Positions 27,368 to 36,378 are shown, counted from the stretch's first letter. The stretch is DNA of 64,000 bases from Actinomycetes bacterium (GCA_023461275.1 JAEYMI010000103.1:1-64000); one strand, 5' to 3'. The notes: generated by a model from the sequence alone, not told the origin. Numbers and translations are program-made.

Positions 27368-29089
27368 TCATTGCGCTGCCGTCACCGTCGGTACTGCCGC
27401 CGACGTCGGGGCGACCTCCTGCTGGGTGGCCGTGGTCGTCTGTGATGACGTCGTCGGGTCGGTTGTCGTCTGCGCCGGTGCCTGGGAAGTCGTCGTGGTC
27501 GCCGGGGCGGTGCTGTTGGTGACGTCGAAGGCGGTCCAGGTATCGCCGACCTTCTTCACGATCACCGAGGAGCCGTCGGGCTGATGCACGGTGAGGATGT
27601 CCGATGTCGCATCCCACGTCAGCGTCGAACCGGCCTTAACTGTTGTGGTGTAAACGGTTTCGCCGCTGGACGACTTCAGCGTTAGCGTCGTCCCGGTCAG
27701 CGATGCCGTCACCGAACCCGACTGTGACTTCGTCGCCCCGGCGGCTTCGGTGACCGTGGCCGTCGACGTGCTGTCGGCCGTGCTCGACGATCCTGACGCC
27801 GCAGTGGTGCCCGGTGCCGAAGACGTTGTCGGTGCTGACAAAGACGATGATGAGGACGAACTCTGGCTCGAACTGGCGGAGCTGCTGGACGCGGAACTGC
27901 TTGCGCTCGAGGACGTCGTACTGCTGCTCGCCCCGACCTTCAGCGACTTCAGTGACGCCGCTAGCGGCGTGACCGCTGAGACAGCGGGCCAGGTGTAGTG
28001 GTTGGCACCGGTCGCATCACCCACCGTGCAGGTATATGCGCCGGCGTTCAACGCCCGGTAGATCGTCCCGTAGGAGTAGTTGGCCGATACCATCCCATCC
28101 GACGTGCGGACGGTCCGCAGGGTATAGCGCTGGGTGGTCGTCGGCGTTCCGACGACATCGGTGGGCGCGGTAGCGGTGTAACTCAACGTCGAACTCGGAA
28201 AGTTGTACTGCGACTGGACGGTTGTCGGAGTGGAAGTGAGGTCGGTGGGTAGGGCAGCGCTGGCGGCCAGAAAGCTCAGCTGCACACCGAATCCCGCCGC
28301 TGGGGCTGTCCACGAGATGGTGCATCCGTTAACGCCCAACGACAGTGTGGAAATTGTCGCCTTCCCGTTTGCGCCTGGGAACGAAGCCTCGAATGCTCCC
28401 ATCGTCATCGTTTCGGTCATCGTCGCGGTGTCAGTGAGGGCTGCGGCTTCAGCGGCACCCACTTGCTGCGTCATCAGTGCGGCTGCGGTGCCTGCTGCCA
28501 CCGCGGCGGATGTCACGGCATGTCGGGCCCGGTGTCGCGACGTGGGTTCTTCCGCTGATCGGTGCAGGGAAGGTTGTCGGAACCGATCAGCCAGCGAGCT
28601 GCGCGTCGACTGTGGTCGACGGGGGCGTCGAAATGTCATGTAGAGCAAGGACACTGCGACCATGACGCCGATGACCCGTCCGCCCAGAGTTTGGAACCAG
28701 GAGACCACGTAACCGAGGGTCGGGATCGTGGCGACGACGCGATCGGCCTGGCCGACCACGTAGGGCTGGGGGTCAGCGCTCTCGTTGGCATCGCCCTTCA
28801 AGTACGCCGAGACCGCCACCTGCGACGGCGCAGCGAGCCGGACGACGCGGTGGGTGACACGGGTTCCGTCAGGTGTGGTGACGCTGATGACGTCGCCCGG
28901 TGCGATTGCGGTGCCCGGCACGGAGCGTGAGAGCGCCAGCGAGCCGGCCGGCATGTCCGGAGCCATCGAGTTGGTCCGCACCACCAGCGGGGTGACACCG
29001 AAGAACGCTGCGGCGATTGCCAGCGCGAGGCACGCGATGCCGCCGACAGCGCCGAGGGTGAGGGCGATCTCGCGAAGAAGTCGTCTCAT
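27368..29089 (-). CDS. Signal peptidase I (S26B type) fused to an exported Ser/Thr-rich protein
   Basis: A 573-aa fusion. Residues 1-155 are a SipW-like signal peptidase: a membrane segment, catalytic Ser41 in RTNSMAPDM, His80 in THRVV (the Ser-His dyad of the ER/SipW type) and a second membrane segment at about 125-151. After a basic stretch a new signal-peptide-like segment begins near 186 (VTSAAVAAGTAAALMT). It is followed by a beta-rich domain and a long Ser/Thr tail (about 395-560). A peptidase joined to its own potential substrate is unusual. The gene starts one base after the previous stop. Confidence 0.8.
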   Translation of the reverse strand: MRRLLREIALTLGAVGGIACLALAIAAAFFGVTPLVVRTNSMAPDMPAGSLALSRSVPGTAIAPGDVISVTTPDGTRVTHRVVRLAAPSQVAVSAYLKGDANESADPQPYVVGQADRVVATIPTLGYVVSWFQTLGGRVIGVMVAVSLLYMTFRRPRRPQSTRSSLADRFRQPSLHRSAEEPTSRHRARHAVTSAAVAAGTAAALMTQQVGAAEAAALTDTATMTETMTMGAFEASFPGANGKATISTLSLGVNGCTISWTAPAAGFGVQLSFLAASAALPTDLTSTPTTVQSQYNFPSSTLSYTATAPTDVVGTPTTTQRYTLRTVRTSDGMVSANYSYGTIYRALNAGAYTCTVGDATGANHYTWPAVSAVTPLAASLKSLKVGASSSTTSSSASSSASSSSASSSQSSSSSSSLSAPTTSSAPGTTAASGSSSTADSTSTATVTEAAGATKSQSGSVTASLTGTTLTLKSSSGETVYTTTVKAGSTLTWDATSDILTVHQPDGSSVIVKKVGDTWTAFDVTNSTAPATTTTSQAPAQTTTDPTTSSQTTTATQQEVAPTSAAVPTVTAAQ

Positions 29090-29090
29090 G

Positions 29091-29753
29091 TCACGCCGCC
29101 TGCGTTGCAGTGAAAGTCCATGTGGCGGAGATCGAATCGCTCTGATCCGCGGCGAGAGTGTCGGGCGCGGCGGCGATCCACACGCACAGGTTCTCGCTCT
29201 GCCCTGCGGCTAACGAGCGGGAAGCGATCCACGAGTAGACCTTTCCGGTCGCCCAGTTATCCCAGATCTCGTGACCAGTCCAGGTGGGCAACGCCGGAAT
29301 CGACGATGTGGTGGTCATATTCGCTTCTTTGACGCCGGGCTCCAGGGTTCCGATGGCTGTACCGCCCGAGCACTTTCCGACGCCGTTCGCATTGACCGGA
29401 GTCGCCCCGGCGTACACGCGGAACACGCCGTGGTACTTCATGAGCCCGGTCGGCACCGGCGCGATCGTCGCGGAGTAGGTGAAGTTGAATCCGCCGGCGT
29501 TCTTCACCGTCAGTGTCGCGGCCTTCGAGCTGCCGGGTTGCATGTCGGACTGGTTCATCGCGGTCCAGGTCAGTGAATCCTGGTCGTTGAGTTTGAGATC
29601 CACGCTCCCGAGGCTGAAGTTGCCGGTGGTCACGGTGGTCGAGTCACTCCAGTACGCCATCGTCGAGACGGCGCCAATACCGAGCACCATGCCGATGGAC
29701 AGCACGGCACGCAGCCGCGTGGAGATGAGAATGCGCAGAATCCGCTTGATCAT
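29091..29753 (-). CDS. SipW-dependent-type exported protein (YWSDST)
   Basis: A 220-aa protein starting MIKRILRIL, with a hydrophobic segment ending in AYWSDST, the alternate signal cleaved by SipW-like peptidases, then a beta-rich body as in TasA/camelysin-like and related actinobacterial proteins. I chose ATG 29753, which overlaps the upstream stop codon (ATGA), over a longer in-frame start. It lies in the middle of the export operon. Probably a minor fibre or surface subunit. Confidence 0.75.
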   Translation of the reverse strand: MIKRILRILISTRLRAVLSIGMVLGIGAVSTMAYWSDSTTVTTGNFSLGSVDLKLNDQDSLTWTAMNQSDMQPGSSKAATLTVKNAGGFNFTYSATIAPVPTGLMKYHGVFRVYAGATPVNANGVGKCSGGTAIGTLEPGVKEANMTTTSSIPALPTWTGHEIWDNWATGKVYSWIASRSLAAGQSENLCVWIAAAPDTLAADQSDSISATWTFTATQAA

Positions 29754-30301
29754 TGCTGCTGTACCGCCCCAATGACGTAGGAGCCGCTGTAGGTGGCCCC
29801 GGCGACGGCGGTACTGCTCACAGTTCCTCGGAGACAAAGGATTTCGCTGCTGCCCTTGGCGAGGGTGCGGTAGTCGCTCGTCGTGGTGATCGCGGTTCCC
29901 GGCATGGTTGCCGCAGTGGAACCGTCACAGGTCGACGCGCTGGTCACGACCGATGCGACCAGGGTCAGCTTCGTCGAATCCGTGGAGGTGATGGAGGTCA
30001 GCTTGTACCCGAGCTTGGTATCGCCACCGTTGGCGACGACCACCGAGACTGTCTTCATGTCGCCGGGGCTCAGTGCTGTGCCGCCCAACGACGACAACGA
30101 CAACGCATGGCTTCCGCCCGCGGTCAGGGTGAGGGTGCCCGAGCTGATGGTGGCGGAGCTGACTGCCTTGGTGTCCTGCCAATATGCGCCGGACTGTTTG
30201 ATCGAGATCAACCCGGCCACCGCAGCAACGCCCAGTGCAAGGACACCGAGAATCAACGGCAACCGCGTGCGGCGTGTGCGTGCCGCGTGGACGGTGGTCA
30301 T
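29750..30301 (-). CDS. SipW-dependent-type exported protein (YWQDT)
   Basis: A 183-aa protein with a basic N-terminus (ARTRRTRLP), a hydrophobic segment and GAYWQDTKA at the expected cleavage region, a variant of the YWSD motif. The body is beta-rich and ends in a short Gln tail. ATG 30301 overlaps the stop of the peptidase gene, so translation is coupled. Likely a substrate of the peptidase encoded just upstream. Confidence 0.75.
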   Translation of the reverse strand: MTTVHAARTRRTRLPLILGVLALGVAAVAGLISIKQSGAYWQDTKAVSSATISSGTLTLTAGGSHALSLSSLGGTALSPGDMKTVSVVVANGGDTKLGYKLTSITSTDSTKLTLVASVVTSASTCDGSTAATMPGTAITTTSDYRTLAKGSSEILCLRGTVSSTAVAGATYSGSYVIGAVQQQ

Positions 30302-31188
30302 AGCCGGATCCGATCGGTGTGCCGCTCCTCCCATGAGTAGTCACGGGGAGAGAGAAGGGGTGAGGAGGTGTAAGGACGGCTATAGGCCTTCGGCGGAACA
30401 TAGACATCGGTGTCATCGTCGACGTTCAGGACCGGCGATTCACGCCTGCTGTCGTTGCGTTGGCGGCGATGGCGCCCGGTCACGTTCACGTCGTCGATGA
30501 GGTCGTCGTCGGCGGATGCGGCGTCGAACTCGAGGTCTTCGGTGACGCTCTCTGTTTCGCCGTCGGGCGAGAGGTCGCCGTTCGGTGGCGCTTTGCGTTC
30601 CCGACGTCGGTCTCGGAAGCCGCCGATGATCATCCAGCCGGCGTACGCGAACAACAGGCTCGCCACGACGTAGACCGCGATGATGTGCTGCTTTCCGGTG
30701 ATCATCTGGTTCAGGTACCCGATGTAGGGCACCGCATACCAGACCTTGCCGCGAATCTGTTCGGCGAGAATGGGTTTGGGGTCGGGCTTGGGGTTGTTGT
30801 CGCCCTTGGTGGTAAAGGTCAGCCGGCCTCTATCGTCTTGGCCCATGCCGATGATCCGGTGGGTCACCACTTCCGGTTCGCCGGAGCGGAGCTGATAGGT
30901 GACGACGTCACCAGTCTTCAGCGTCGTCGGGTCGGTCTCCTTGGCCACCACCAACGATCCCGGCGGCATGAGCGGTCGCATCGACGACGTGAGAATCGTG
31001 TAGGGCGTGGCGTTGGCCATCCGCGGGATGCCGACGACCGCCAGCAGAAGTGCGAGGGCCGCGAACAAGAACAGCCAACTGAACACCTGACGGGTGAACG
31101 CCAACCATGAGAATGCCTCGTAGGCATCGTCGACCTCGTCAGCGCTGATGTCGTCGTCGGTGACGATCGTCGCCTGGTCGGTGCTCAT
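30298..31188 (-). CDS. Signal peptidase I, SipW-like
   Basis: A 296-aa membrane serine protease of family S26B that would process the YWSD-type signal peptides encoded around it. It has an acidic cytoplasmic N-terminus, a membrane segment at about 36-56, catalytic Ser69 in TSSMRPLMPPGS, His110 in VVTHRIIG and a second membrane segment near 180-200, then an acidic cytoplasmic tail. I chose ATG 31188, preceded by AGAGAGG, over an in-frame start at 31296. It heads the operon below the hairpin at 31222-31266. Confidence 0.88.
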   Translation of the reverse strand: MSTDQATIVTDDDISADEVDDAYEAFSWLAFTRQVFSWLFLFAALALLLAVVGIPRMANATPYTILTSSMRPLMPPGSLVVAKETDPTTLKTGDVVTYQLRSGEPEVVTHRIIGMGQDDRGRLTFTTKGDNNPKPDPKPILAEQIRGKVWYAVPYIGYLNQMITGKQHIIAVYVVASLLFAYAGWMIIGGFRDRRRERKAPPNGDLSPDGETESVTEDLEFDAASADDDLIDDVNVTGRHRRQRNDSRRESPVLNVDDDTDVYVPPKAYSRPYTSSPLLSPRDYSWEERHTDRIRL

Positions 31189-31221
31189 GATGGCCTCTCT
31201 GGGGGATGGAGTGGGGAAGGA

Positions 31222-31266
31222 TGCTCGAAGGGGTGTGACTGAAGACGGATCACACCCCTTCGAGCA
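31222..31266 (-). terminator. Strong hairpin between surface-protein gene and peptidase operon
   Basis: Two 17-bp arms (31222-31238 and 31250-31266, TGCTCGAAGGGGTGTGA and its complement) pair perfectly around an 11-nt loop. On the minus strand no T-tract follows. It could be a leaky terminator that sets a high level of the surface protein relative to the peptidase operon. Confidence 0.75.
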
Positions 31267-31337
31267 GTTTCGTGAGAGCCGCGCCGTCCCCCGCACGGAT
31301 GGGCGCCCACGAAGCTTTTGGCTCGCCGGTGACTAGG

Positions 31338-31916
31338 TCACGGAGTCGGGTTCGCTGCCTGGCTCTTCGATGTGTTGAGGACCTGGGTCAGGTTCAACGA
31401 GATGTTGGACAGCGTGATCGTCCCGTTCTCGCTGCCGTTGGTTGCACTGTCGAACGGAAACACGAGAGTCACCTTTACCGGGATGTCCTGGGCGCCCGCT
31501 ACAGGGGTGATCGTCAGGGCGGTGTCTTGCGACGCAGCGCCCGTGTTGGTGATTGCGGTGTTGCCCGCACCTGCTGTCACTGTGGTGGTGACCTCGGAGC
31601 CCAGCGTCCCGGAGACGACGCCGTGGGTGTTCGCGGAAAGCTTGGCTGCCATGTCGGTGCCCTGGGCCTGCACATGCAGGGTGGTCGTGTAGGTGAGCTT
31701 GTCACCTGGGCTCACCTTGAAGGAGCTGGGGTCGATCGTCGTAGCGGTCTGGTCTTTCCACACTCCGTCGTCTTTGGTCATGTTCAGCTGGCCGGCGGTG
31801 ATGGTTCCACCGTCGATCGTTTCCGAATCACTCCAGTATGCGAGCGAGCCAAGGCCCCCCAGCAACAGGACTGCGGCTCCGCCCGCGGCGACTGCTCCCT
31901 TGGTTTGCTTCTTCAT
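31338..31916 (-). CDS. Alternate-signal exported protein, RER_14450-type family
   Basis: A 192-aa protein with a textbook alternate signal peptide: MKKQTKG, a hydrophobic run, then SLAYWSDSETI. The body is a beta-sandwich-like domain rich in Thr and Gly, as in the actinobacterial RER_14450 family and TasA/camelysin-type fibre proteins. It is monocistronic-looking, read from its own promoter and separated from the peptidase operon by a hairpin. It is the likely main secreted product of the cluster. Confidence 0.85.
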   Translation of the reverse strand: MKKQTKGAVAAGGAAVLLLGGLGSLAYWSDSETIDGGTITAGQLNMTKDDGVWKDQTATTIDPSSFKVSPGDKLTYTTTLHVQAQGTDMAAKLSANTHGVVSGTLGSEVTTTVTAGAGNTAITNTGAASQDTALTITPVAGAQDIPVKVTLVFPFDSATNGSENGTITLSNISLNLTQVLNTSKSQAANPTP

Positions 31917-32005
31917 GGTTTTTCTCTGCTTTCGGTGTGGGTTATTGATTCTTGTACTGCTGTGGTGATGTGGGCCTGCCGCAGCCCGTCATTCTTGCTG
32001 CACCA

Positions 32006-32035
32006 TTCCTACGCCTGTTGAGGACCGCTTTACAA
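32006..32035 (-). promoter_or_regulatory. Candidate promoter of the major exported-protein gene
   Basis: On the minus strand TTGTAA (32030-32035) and TAGGAA (32006-32011) are 18 bp apart, about 90 bp ahead of the start at 31916. The match to consensus is fair. Confidence 0.4.
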
Positions 32036-32221
32036 CATACGTTGAAGTATTTTACGACTCAGTCAGATAACGGTGCCCGATTATTTTGACTGCCCGGTAA
32101 TTTAGCTACATCACCAAATGCTTACAGTGAACATGCAGGTCGACGGATTGGCCATCCACTCAAGCGGATGCTTGATTGGCCAAAACCTCACTCGTTACTT
32201 GCTGGGCTGAAGTGTAACGAA

Positions 32222-32237
32222 TGTGATCAAGATCACA
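32222..32237. promoter_or_regulatory. CRP/GlxR-type binding site
   Basis: TGTGATCAAGATCACA is a perfect TGTGA-N6-TCACA palindrome, the consensus shared by CRP and actinobacterial GlxR/Rv3676-type regulators. It lies 295 bp ahead of the gene at 32517 and 306 bp ahead of the divergent one, so which gene it controls is open. Confidence 0.65.
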
Positions 32238-32516
32238 CCGCTCGATTGCGGACTGGACACAAGTGCTGATCAGCGTGTTAACCTGGTTGAGACCAAACGC
32301 AGCGCGGACTGTTACTTAGCGATCCGGGTCACACTCCTTGAGAGTGGTGAAGCCAGCATTTGGTTTGTTCGACCTCTGCCGCTAGATCGTTGCTCCCACC
32401 CGCTTATTGGGTGAGGCCGAGATTCTTGCACTCACATAATCACCAGAATCCGTATTCCTCTCGAACTGGGGGATGGGGTCGGTGAATTCAAATGAAAGCA
32501 AGATTGGCAAAGAGGA

Positions 32517-33356
32517 ATGAACGTAAAAGGCTTACACAGAGCAACATCAAATGCGCGTCGATGGGGAATTCTCGGATTCGTCGCGGCCGCCACGTCGGTG
32601 ACCATGATCGCCGTGCAGGCGCACACTGAGGCGCCGTCGACAGCGAGTCCGTCGCCCGCGGTGAGCTCGGAGCAAGCTGCGCCAGAGAAGAGCGTCGACA
32701 AGATCAACTATCGCGTCGAGCCCAAGGGTGACCGCATCCTGGTCGCGATCGACGCCGGCTCATTGCGCGTTTCGAAGAATCAGCTCGAGCTGGTTGAACC
32801 CAAGGGCAAGGTCGTCGCGAGCGTGCCGCTGGACTACCGGGTGGGCCAGACCCTCTATCACCTCGGTACCGACGTGCAGGGCCGTAGCGCCACCCTCGTC
32901 GCAGCGCCGGCATCGCTGCCGAGCACCGGTCGCGTCGCAGCGGCCAACACCACTGTCACGGTGACCTCGACGTCGACGGCCTCAACCTCGGCGACCTCGG
33001 ATGCCGATGCCCAGGCCGACCGCCTCGATAAGGCCTTCACCCGCATGGGCACCGAGCTCAGCCTGACGATGGCCATCGGCACGTCGCTGGGCACCATTCT
33101 CGGTGGCGCGCTCGGCTGCGTCATCGGGCTGGCTGGCGCGATCGTCGGCTGCATCCCCGGTCTGGTCGCAGGTGCCACCACCGGCGCAGTCGTCGGATCT
33201 GTGGTCATCGGTGGCATCGGCGCATTGATTGCAGCTGGAATCTTTGCCTACACCATGGCCGCCCCGCCGGCGAAGCCGAAGAAGACCTCGACCACCACCC
33301 AGCGGCCGACCACTCAGGTCAACGCCGTGACCCCGACCGTGCAGGCAGCCAACTGA
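32517..33356 (+). CDS. Exported or membrane-anchored protein of unknown function
   Basis: A 279-aa protein with a signal-anchor (WGILGFVAAATSVTMIAV, about residues 16-33), an Ala, Ser and Pro rich stretch, a beta-rich domain (about 60-135), and a long Gly/Ala-rich hydrophobic region (about 185-245, including GALGCVIGLAGAIVG) resembling a glycine-zipper or hairpin membrane insertion. It ends in a Lys then Thr rich tail. Family not recognised. It stands alone on the plus strand behind the CRP-type site. Confidence 0.75.
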   Translation: MNVKGLHRATSNARRWGILGFVAAATSVTMIAVQAHTEAPSTASPSPAVSSEQAAPEKSVDKINYRVEPKGDRILVAIDAGSLRVSKNQLELVEPKGKVVASVPLDYRVGQTLYHLGTDVQGRSATLVAAPASLPSTGRVAAANTTVTVTSTSTASTSATSDADAQADRLDKAFTRMGTELSLTMAIGTSLGTILGGALGCVIGLAGAIVGCIPGLVAGATTGAVVGSVVIGGIGALIAAGIFAYTMAAPPAKPKKTSTTTQRPTTQVNAVTPTVQAAN

Positions 33357-33388
33357 GCGTGCCCGCATGGCCGGTGGTCACCGCGTGA

Positions 33389-33982
33389 TCAACTGCTGCG
33401 TCGTTGTGCGGCTCGACGCCGCGCCGCGCGATTGCCGGTGATCACCCGAGGCGCACGCTGGTAGGCGGTTCCGGTGTCGTCGATGCCCATGATCGGCTGA
33501 TGCATCTCGAGTAGTGCGTACCCGTCATCCCACGGGAACTGTCCGTACTCATCGGGCCAGACCACCTGCAGCGCAGGCGAATCCGCGAAGAGCAGGTTGG
33601 CCATCAGCATGTCGTCCTTGTCGACGATCTCGATCAGCCTGACCGGCACATCCACCGCGGCCAGGGCCACCTCGACCCGGCCGGCCACCAGGGTTTGCCA
33701 GTCGTTGTGGTGAAGTAGCTCGCCCAACTCGTTGAGAACCCTGGCCGAGGTGACCGGGTCCAACCCGTAGACCGCCAACTCCGGGATGTCGTGCAGGGTC
33801 AGCCCGGCGGTATAGGCGAAGGGGCAGTCGGGTGGGACGCAGTCTGGCGAGGAGCAACTGCACAGATCGCTGACCGCGGTGACCTGCCAGCCGTTGCGTC
33901 GGATGGTGTCGATGCTCGAACGGACGTGGGGGTTGGGATGCCACCGCGGCAGACCCCGGATGGCCGAGTCATGGTCCGACAT
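33389..33982 (-). CDS. DUF4262 family protein
   Basis: A 197-aa cytoplasmic protein. The core FAYTAGLTLHDIPELAVYGL matches the DUF4262 family, whose function is unknown. A cysteine group (LCSCSSPDCVPPDCP, about residues 41-55) near the start could bind a metal. It is flanked by genes of unrelated function and appears to be a single transcription unit. Confidence 0.82.
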   Translation of the reverse strand: MSDHDSAIRGLPRWHPNPHVRSSIDTIRRNGWQVTAVSDLCSCSSPDCVPPDCPFAYTAGLTLHDIPELAVYGLDPVTSARVLNELGELLHHNDWQTLVAGRVEVALAAVDVPVRLIEIVDKDDMLMANLLFADSPALQVVWPDEYGQFPWDDGYALLEMHQPIMGIDDTGTAYQRAPRVITGNRAARRRAAQRRSS

Positions 33983-34049
33983 GGTTCGCTCCTTTGTTCG
34001 ATGGTGCGATCATGACACCACGGGGGTCTGACAATGTTCGCCACCTCTC

Positions 34050-34955
34050 TCACCCGGCCGGAATCCGCCCGCACGCGTCGGTGATGACCCCGAGCAGCCA
34101 GCGTTGCGCGGGATGCGGCGCCGGCGAACGTCGCATGTACGCCGAGACCTCGATCGGTGCGATCTCCCAGGGCAATGTGAACGTTCGCAGGGACTGGCCG
34201 CGCGACATCAGCGCGGCCACGATGTCAGGGATGATGGCCACCAGTTCCGTCGCGCCGACGACGTAGGGGAGCGCCGCAAATCTCGTGACGCGCACAGCAA
34301 TTCGATCCTCCAGTCCGTGATCGCCGATCGCCGCCCGTGGCCCGGGGTGGCCGGTTGACCCGTCCACCACCACAAAACGTTCGGCGCTCAACTCTTCCTG
34401 CGACGGCGCGACGCCCAACCGGGGATGCCCATCGGCGACGACACCGACATAGTGTTCGGTGAACAACCCACGCCGACTGAGACGCGAGCGGTCCAGCGGT
34501 GAACTGGTCACCACGATGTCGGTATCGCCGCGCAGGAGTTGATCGGCCGCAGTCGCCAGATCGAACGCGTTGACCTTGAGGTCGATGGCAGAGGCGCGGT
34601 CGGCAAGTTCGGCGAGGATCAGTGGAAGAACCGTCACCTCACCGAGGTCTGACATCGTCACCGACAACTGTGTGGGCACCGTCGGATCAAAGGAGTCCCG
34701 GCCGGTGAAGGCGTTGTCCAGCGTCGACACGGCTGCGCTGATCGATTCGTAGAGGCGGTCGGCCTGCGCCGTCGGACGCAGTCCGCCGGGTGCACGGGTG
34801 AACAGTTCGTCCTGTGTGCGGCGTCGAAGTTTGGCCAGCCCGTAACTGACCGTCGGCTGCGTGACACCCAGCAGGTCTGCGGCCACTGTGACATTGCGCG
34901 TCTCATAGACGACGACGAACGTCCGGGCCAGGTTGAGATCGATATCTGTGGACAA
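34050..34955 (-). CDS. LysR-family regulator, likely of the divergent pca genes
   Basis: A 301-aa LysR-type transcriptional regulator: an N-terminal winged HTH (LARTFVVVYETRNVTVAADL, then VTQPTVSYGLAKLRRR) and a C-terminal effector-binding domain. I prefer the TTG start at 34955, 9 nt after GGAGGA, to an ATG 11 codons upstream at 34988, because the Shine-Dalgarno lies inside that longer form. It is divergent from the aromatic-acid transporter and pcaHG, so it probably activates them in response to protocatechuate or a related compound. Confidence 0.85.
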   Translation of the reverse strand: MSTDIDLNLARTFVVVYETRNVTVAADLLGVTQPTVSYGLAKLRRRTQDELFTRAPGGLRPTAQADRLYESISAAVSTLDNAFTGRDSFDPTVPTQLSVTMSDLGEVTVLPLILAELADRASAIDLKVNAFDLATAADQLLRGDTDIVVTSSPLDRSRLSRRGLFTEHYVGVVADGHPRLGVAPSQEELSAERFVVVDGSTGHPGPRAAIGDHGLEDRIAVRVTRFAALPYVVGATELVAIIPDIVAALMSRGQSLRTFTLPWEIAPIEVSAYMRRSPAPHPAQRWLLGVITDACGRIPAG

Positions 34956-35010
34956 CTCGCAAGTTCCTCCTGTGTTTATTGATCTCATCTATATCACTAG
35001 ACGAAAGGAT

Positions 35011-35025
35011 TGATTGGTTAAATCA
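35011..35025. promoter_or_regulatory. LysR-type box between regulator and transporter genes
   Basis: TGATTGGTTAAATCA is a 5-bp inverted repeat with a 5-bp centre and fits the T-N11-A rule for LysR regulators. It lies in the divergent promoter region (34956-35113). Confidence 0.5.
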
Positions 35026-35113
35026 CAGCGGGCTATCTAACGTGACAGAGGCCACACCAGAGGTGATGTTGGGTTCGAGGTGATCCAGCGGTGGCGCGGA
35101 GAACGGAGAGTCC

Positions 35114-36367
35114 ATGCGAATGTTTCGATCCTGGCCGGCGGTGCTGTGCTGGCTGACCGTCCTGCTCGACGGGTACGACCTGGTCGTGCTGGGTGCGGTG
35201 ATCCCCACCCTCCTCGACCGTCAGCACCTCGGATTCACCGCGGCCAGCGCCACCGTCGCCGCCACTATCTCACTGATCGGCGTCGCGATCGGTGCCGTCG
35301 CCTCCGGGCCCATCGCTGATCGCTACGGACGACGCCGCACCCTGCTCGCTTCAGTAGCGGTCTTCTCCATCGCGACCATAGCGGTGCCACTGTCGCCGTC
35401 GATCGCCGTCTTCGACACCTGGCGGTTGATCGGTGGCATCGGCCTCGGTGCCTGCATGCCGTCGGCGCTGACCCTGATGGCCGAGTTCAGCCCGGCCAAC
35501 CGACGCGCGACGTCGAGCACGGTCACCATGACCGGCTACCACGCGGGCGCGGTTGCGACGTCGTTGGTGGCGCTGGCATTCATCCCGGACTGGGAGATCA
35601 TCTTCTACGTCGGCGGCATCGCCGGCCTGATCCTGCTGCCCGTGATGTGGTTCAAACTTCCTGAGTCCCAAGCATTTCTGGCCGCATCCCGCGGTGACAA
35701 GCCGGCGCGGGTATCCATCTCGTCGTTGTTCTCCGGCGGATTCGCACGCACGACGATCGGCATCTGGGTGGGCTCCTTCATGGGTCTGCTCCTGGTGTAC
35801 GGGCTCAACACCTGGCTGCCGAAGTTGATGCGCGATGCCGGATACAGCCTGGCCACCTCGCTCACCCTGCTGCTGATGCTCAACGTCGGAGCGATCACCG
35901 GGCTCCTCATCGCCGGGGCCGTCGCCGACCGGCGCGGCACCAAGGTCACCATGCTGTGCTGGTTCACCGCGTCGGCGATCCTGCTGGCCTTGCTCAGTGT
36001 GCGGGTCCCGAACGCCGTGGCGCTCAACGCACTGGTCTTCGTCACCGGAATGTTCGTGTTCTCCGCGCAAGTCCTGGTGTATGCCTATGTGACACAAGCC
36101 TATCCGGCAACCGTGCGGGCGACCGCCCTCGGCCTGGCCGCCGGCGTCGGACGTCTCGGCGCCATCATGGGCCCGACCATCACCGGGGCACTCATCGCCA
36201 ACGGCTCCGGACATCCGTGGGGCTTCTACATGTTCGCCGTAGTCGCCGCCGTCGGTGCCATCGCGCTGTCCATCGTGCCCCGATTGAGCTCCGGCACAAC
36301 CGAATCCGTCCCGCTCGACGACTCGATCGTGAGCAGTCCGTCCGCGAACAGCCCTGCCGGCCACTGA
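35114..36367 (+). CDS. MFS aromatic acid:H+ symporter
   Basis: A 417-aa transporter with about 12 membrane segments. DGYDLVVLGAVIPTL in the first segment is diagnostic of the aromatic acid:H+ symporter family (PcaK, BenK type). GPIADRYGRRR is the MFS loop motif between segments 2 and 3. It sits 11 nt ahead of pcaH, so protocatechuate or 4-hydroxybenzoate is the likely cargo. The start at ATG 35114 follows GGAGAACGGAGAG. Inner-membrane location. Confidence 0.9.
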   Translation: MRMFRSWPAVLCWLTVLLDGYDLVVLGAVIPTLLDRQHLGFTAASATVAATISLIGVAIGAVASGPIADRYGRRRTLLASVAVFSIATIAVPLSPSIAVFDTWRLIGGIGLGACMPSALTLMAEFSPANRRATSSTVTMTGYHAGAVATSLVALAFIPDWEIIFYVGGIAGLILLPVMWFKLPESQAFLAASRGDKPARVSISSLFSGGFARTTIGIWVGSFMGLLLVYGLNTWLPKLMRDAGYSLATSLTLLLMLNVGAITGLLIAGAVADRRGTKVTMLCWFTASAILLALLSVRVPNAVALNALVFVTGMFVFSAQVLVYAYVTQAYPATVRATALGLAAGVGRLGAIMGPTITGALIANGSGHPWGFYMFAVVAAVGAIALSIVPRLSSGTTESVPLDDSIVSSPSANSPAGH

Positions 36368-36378
36368 AGAAAAGAGAA

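Larger units (their letters stand above)
31917..32516. other. 600-bp AT-richer intergenic region
   Basis: Divergent spacer between an export gene and the next exported protein. It is clearly richer in A and T than its surroundings. I see the promoter candidate at 32006-32035, a small TCAAGC/GCTTGA hairpin near 32160, and a CRP-type palindrome at 32222-32237. No convincing gene. Confidence 0.6.

Noticed and set aside
32223..32414. 63-codon open frame in the AT-rich gap after the CRP-type site
   Set aside because: No ribosome binding site or recognisable features, and it overlaps the palindrome at its start.
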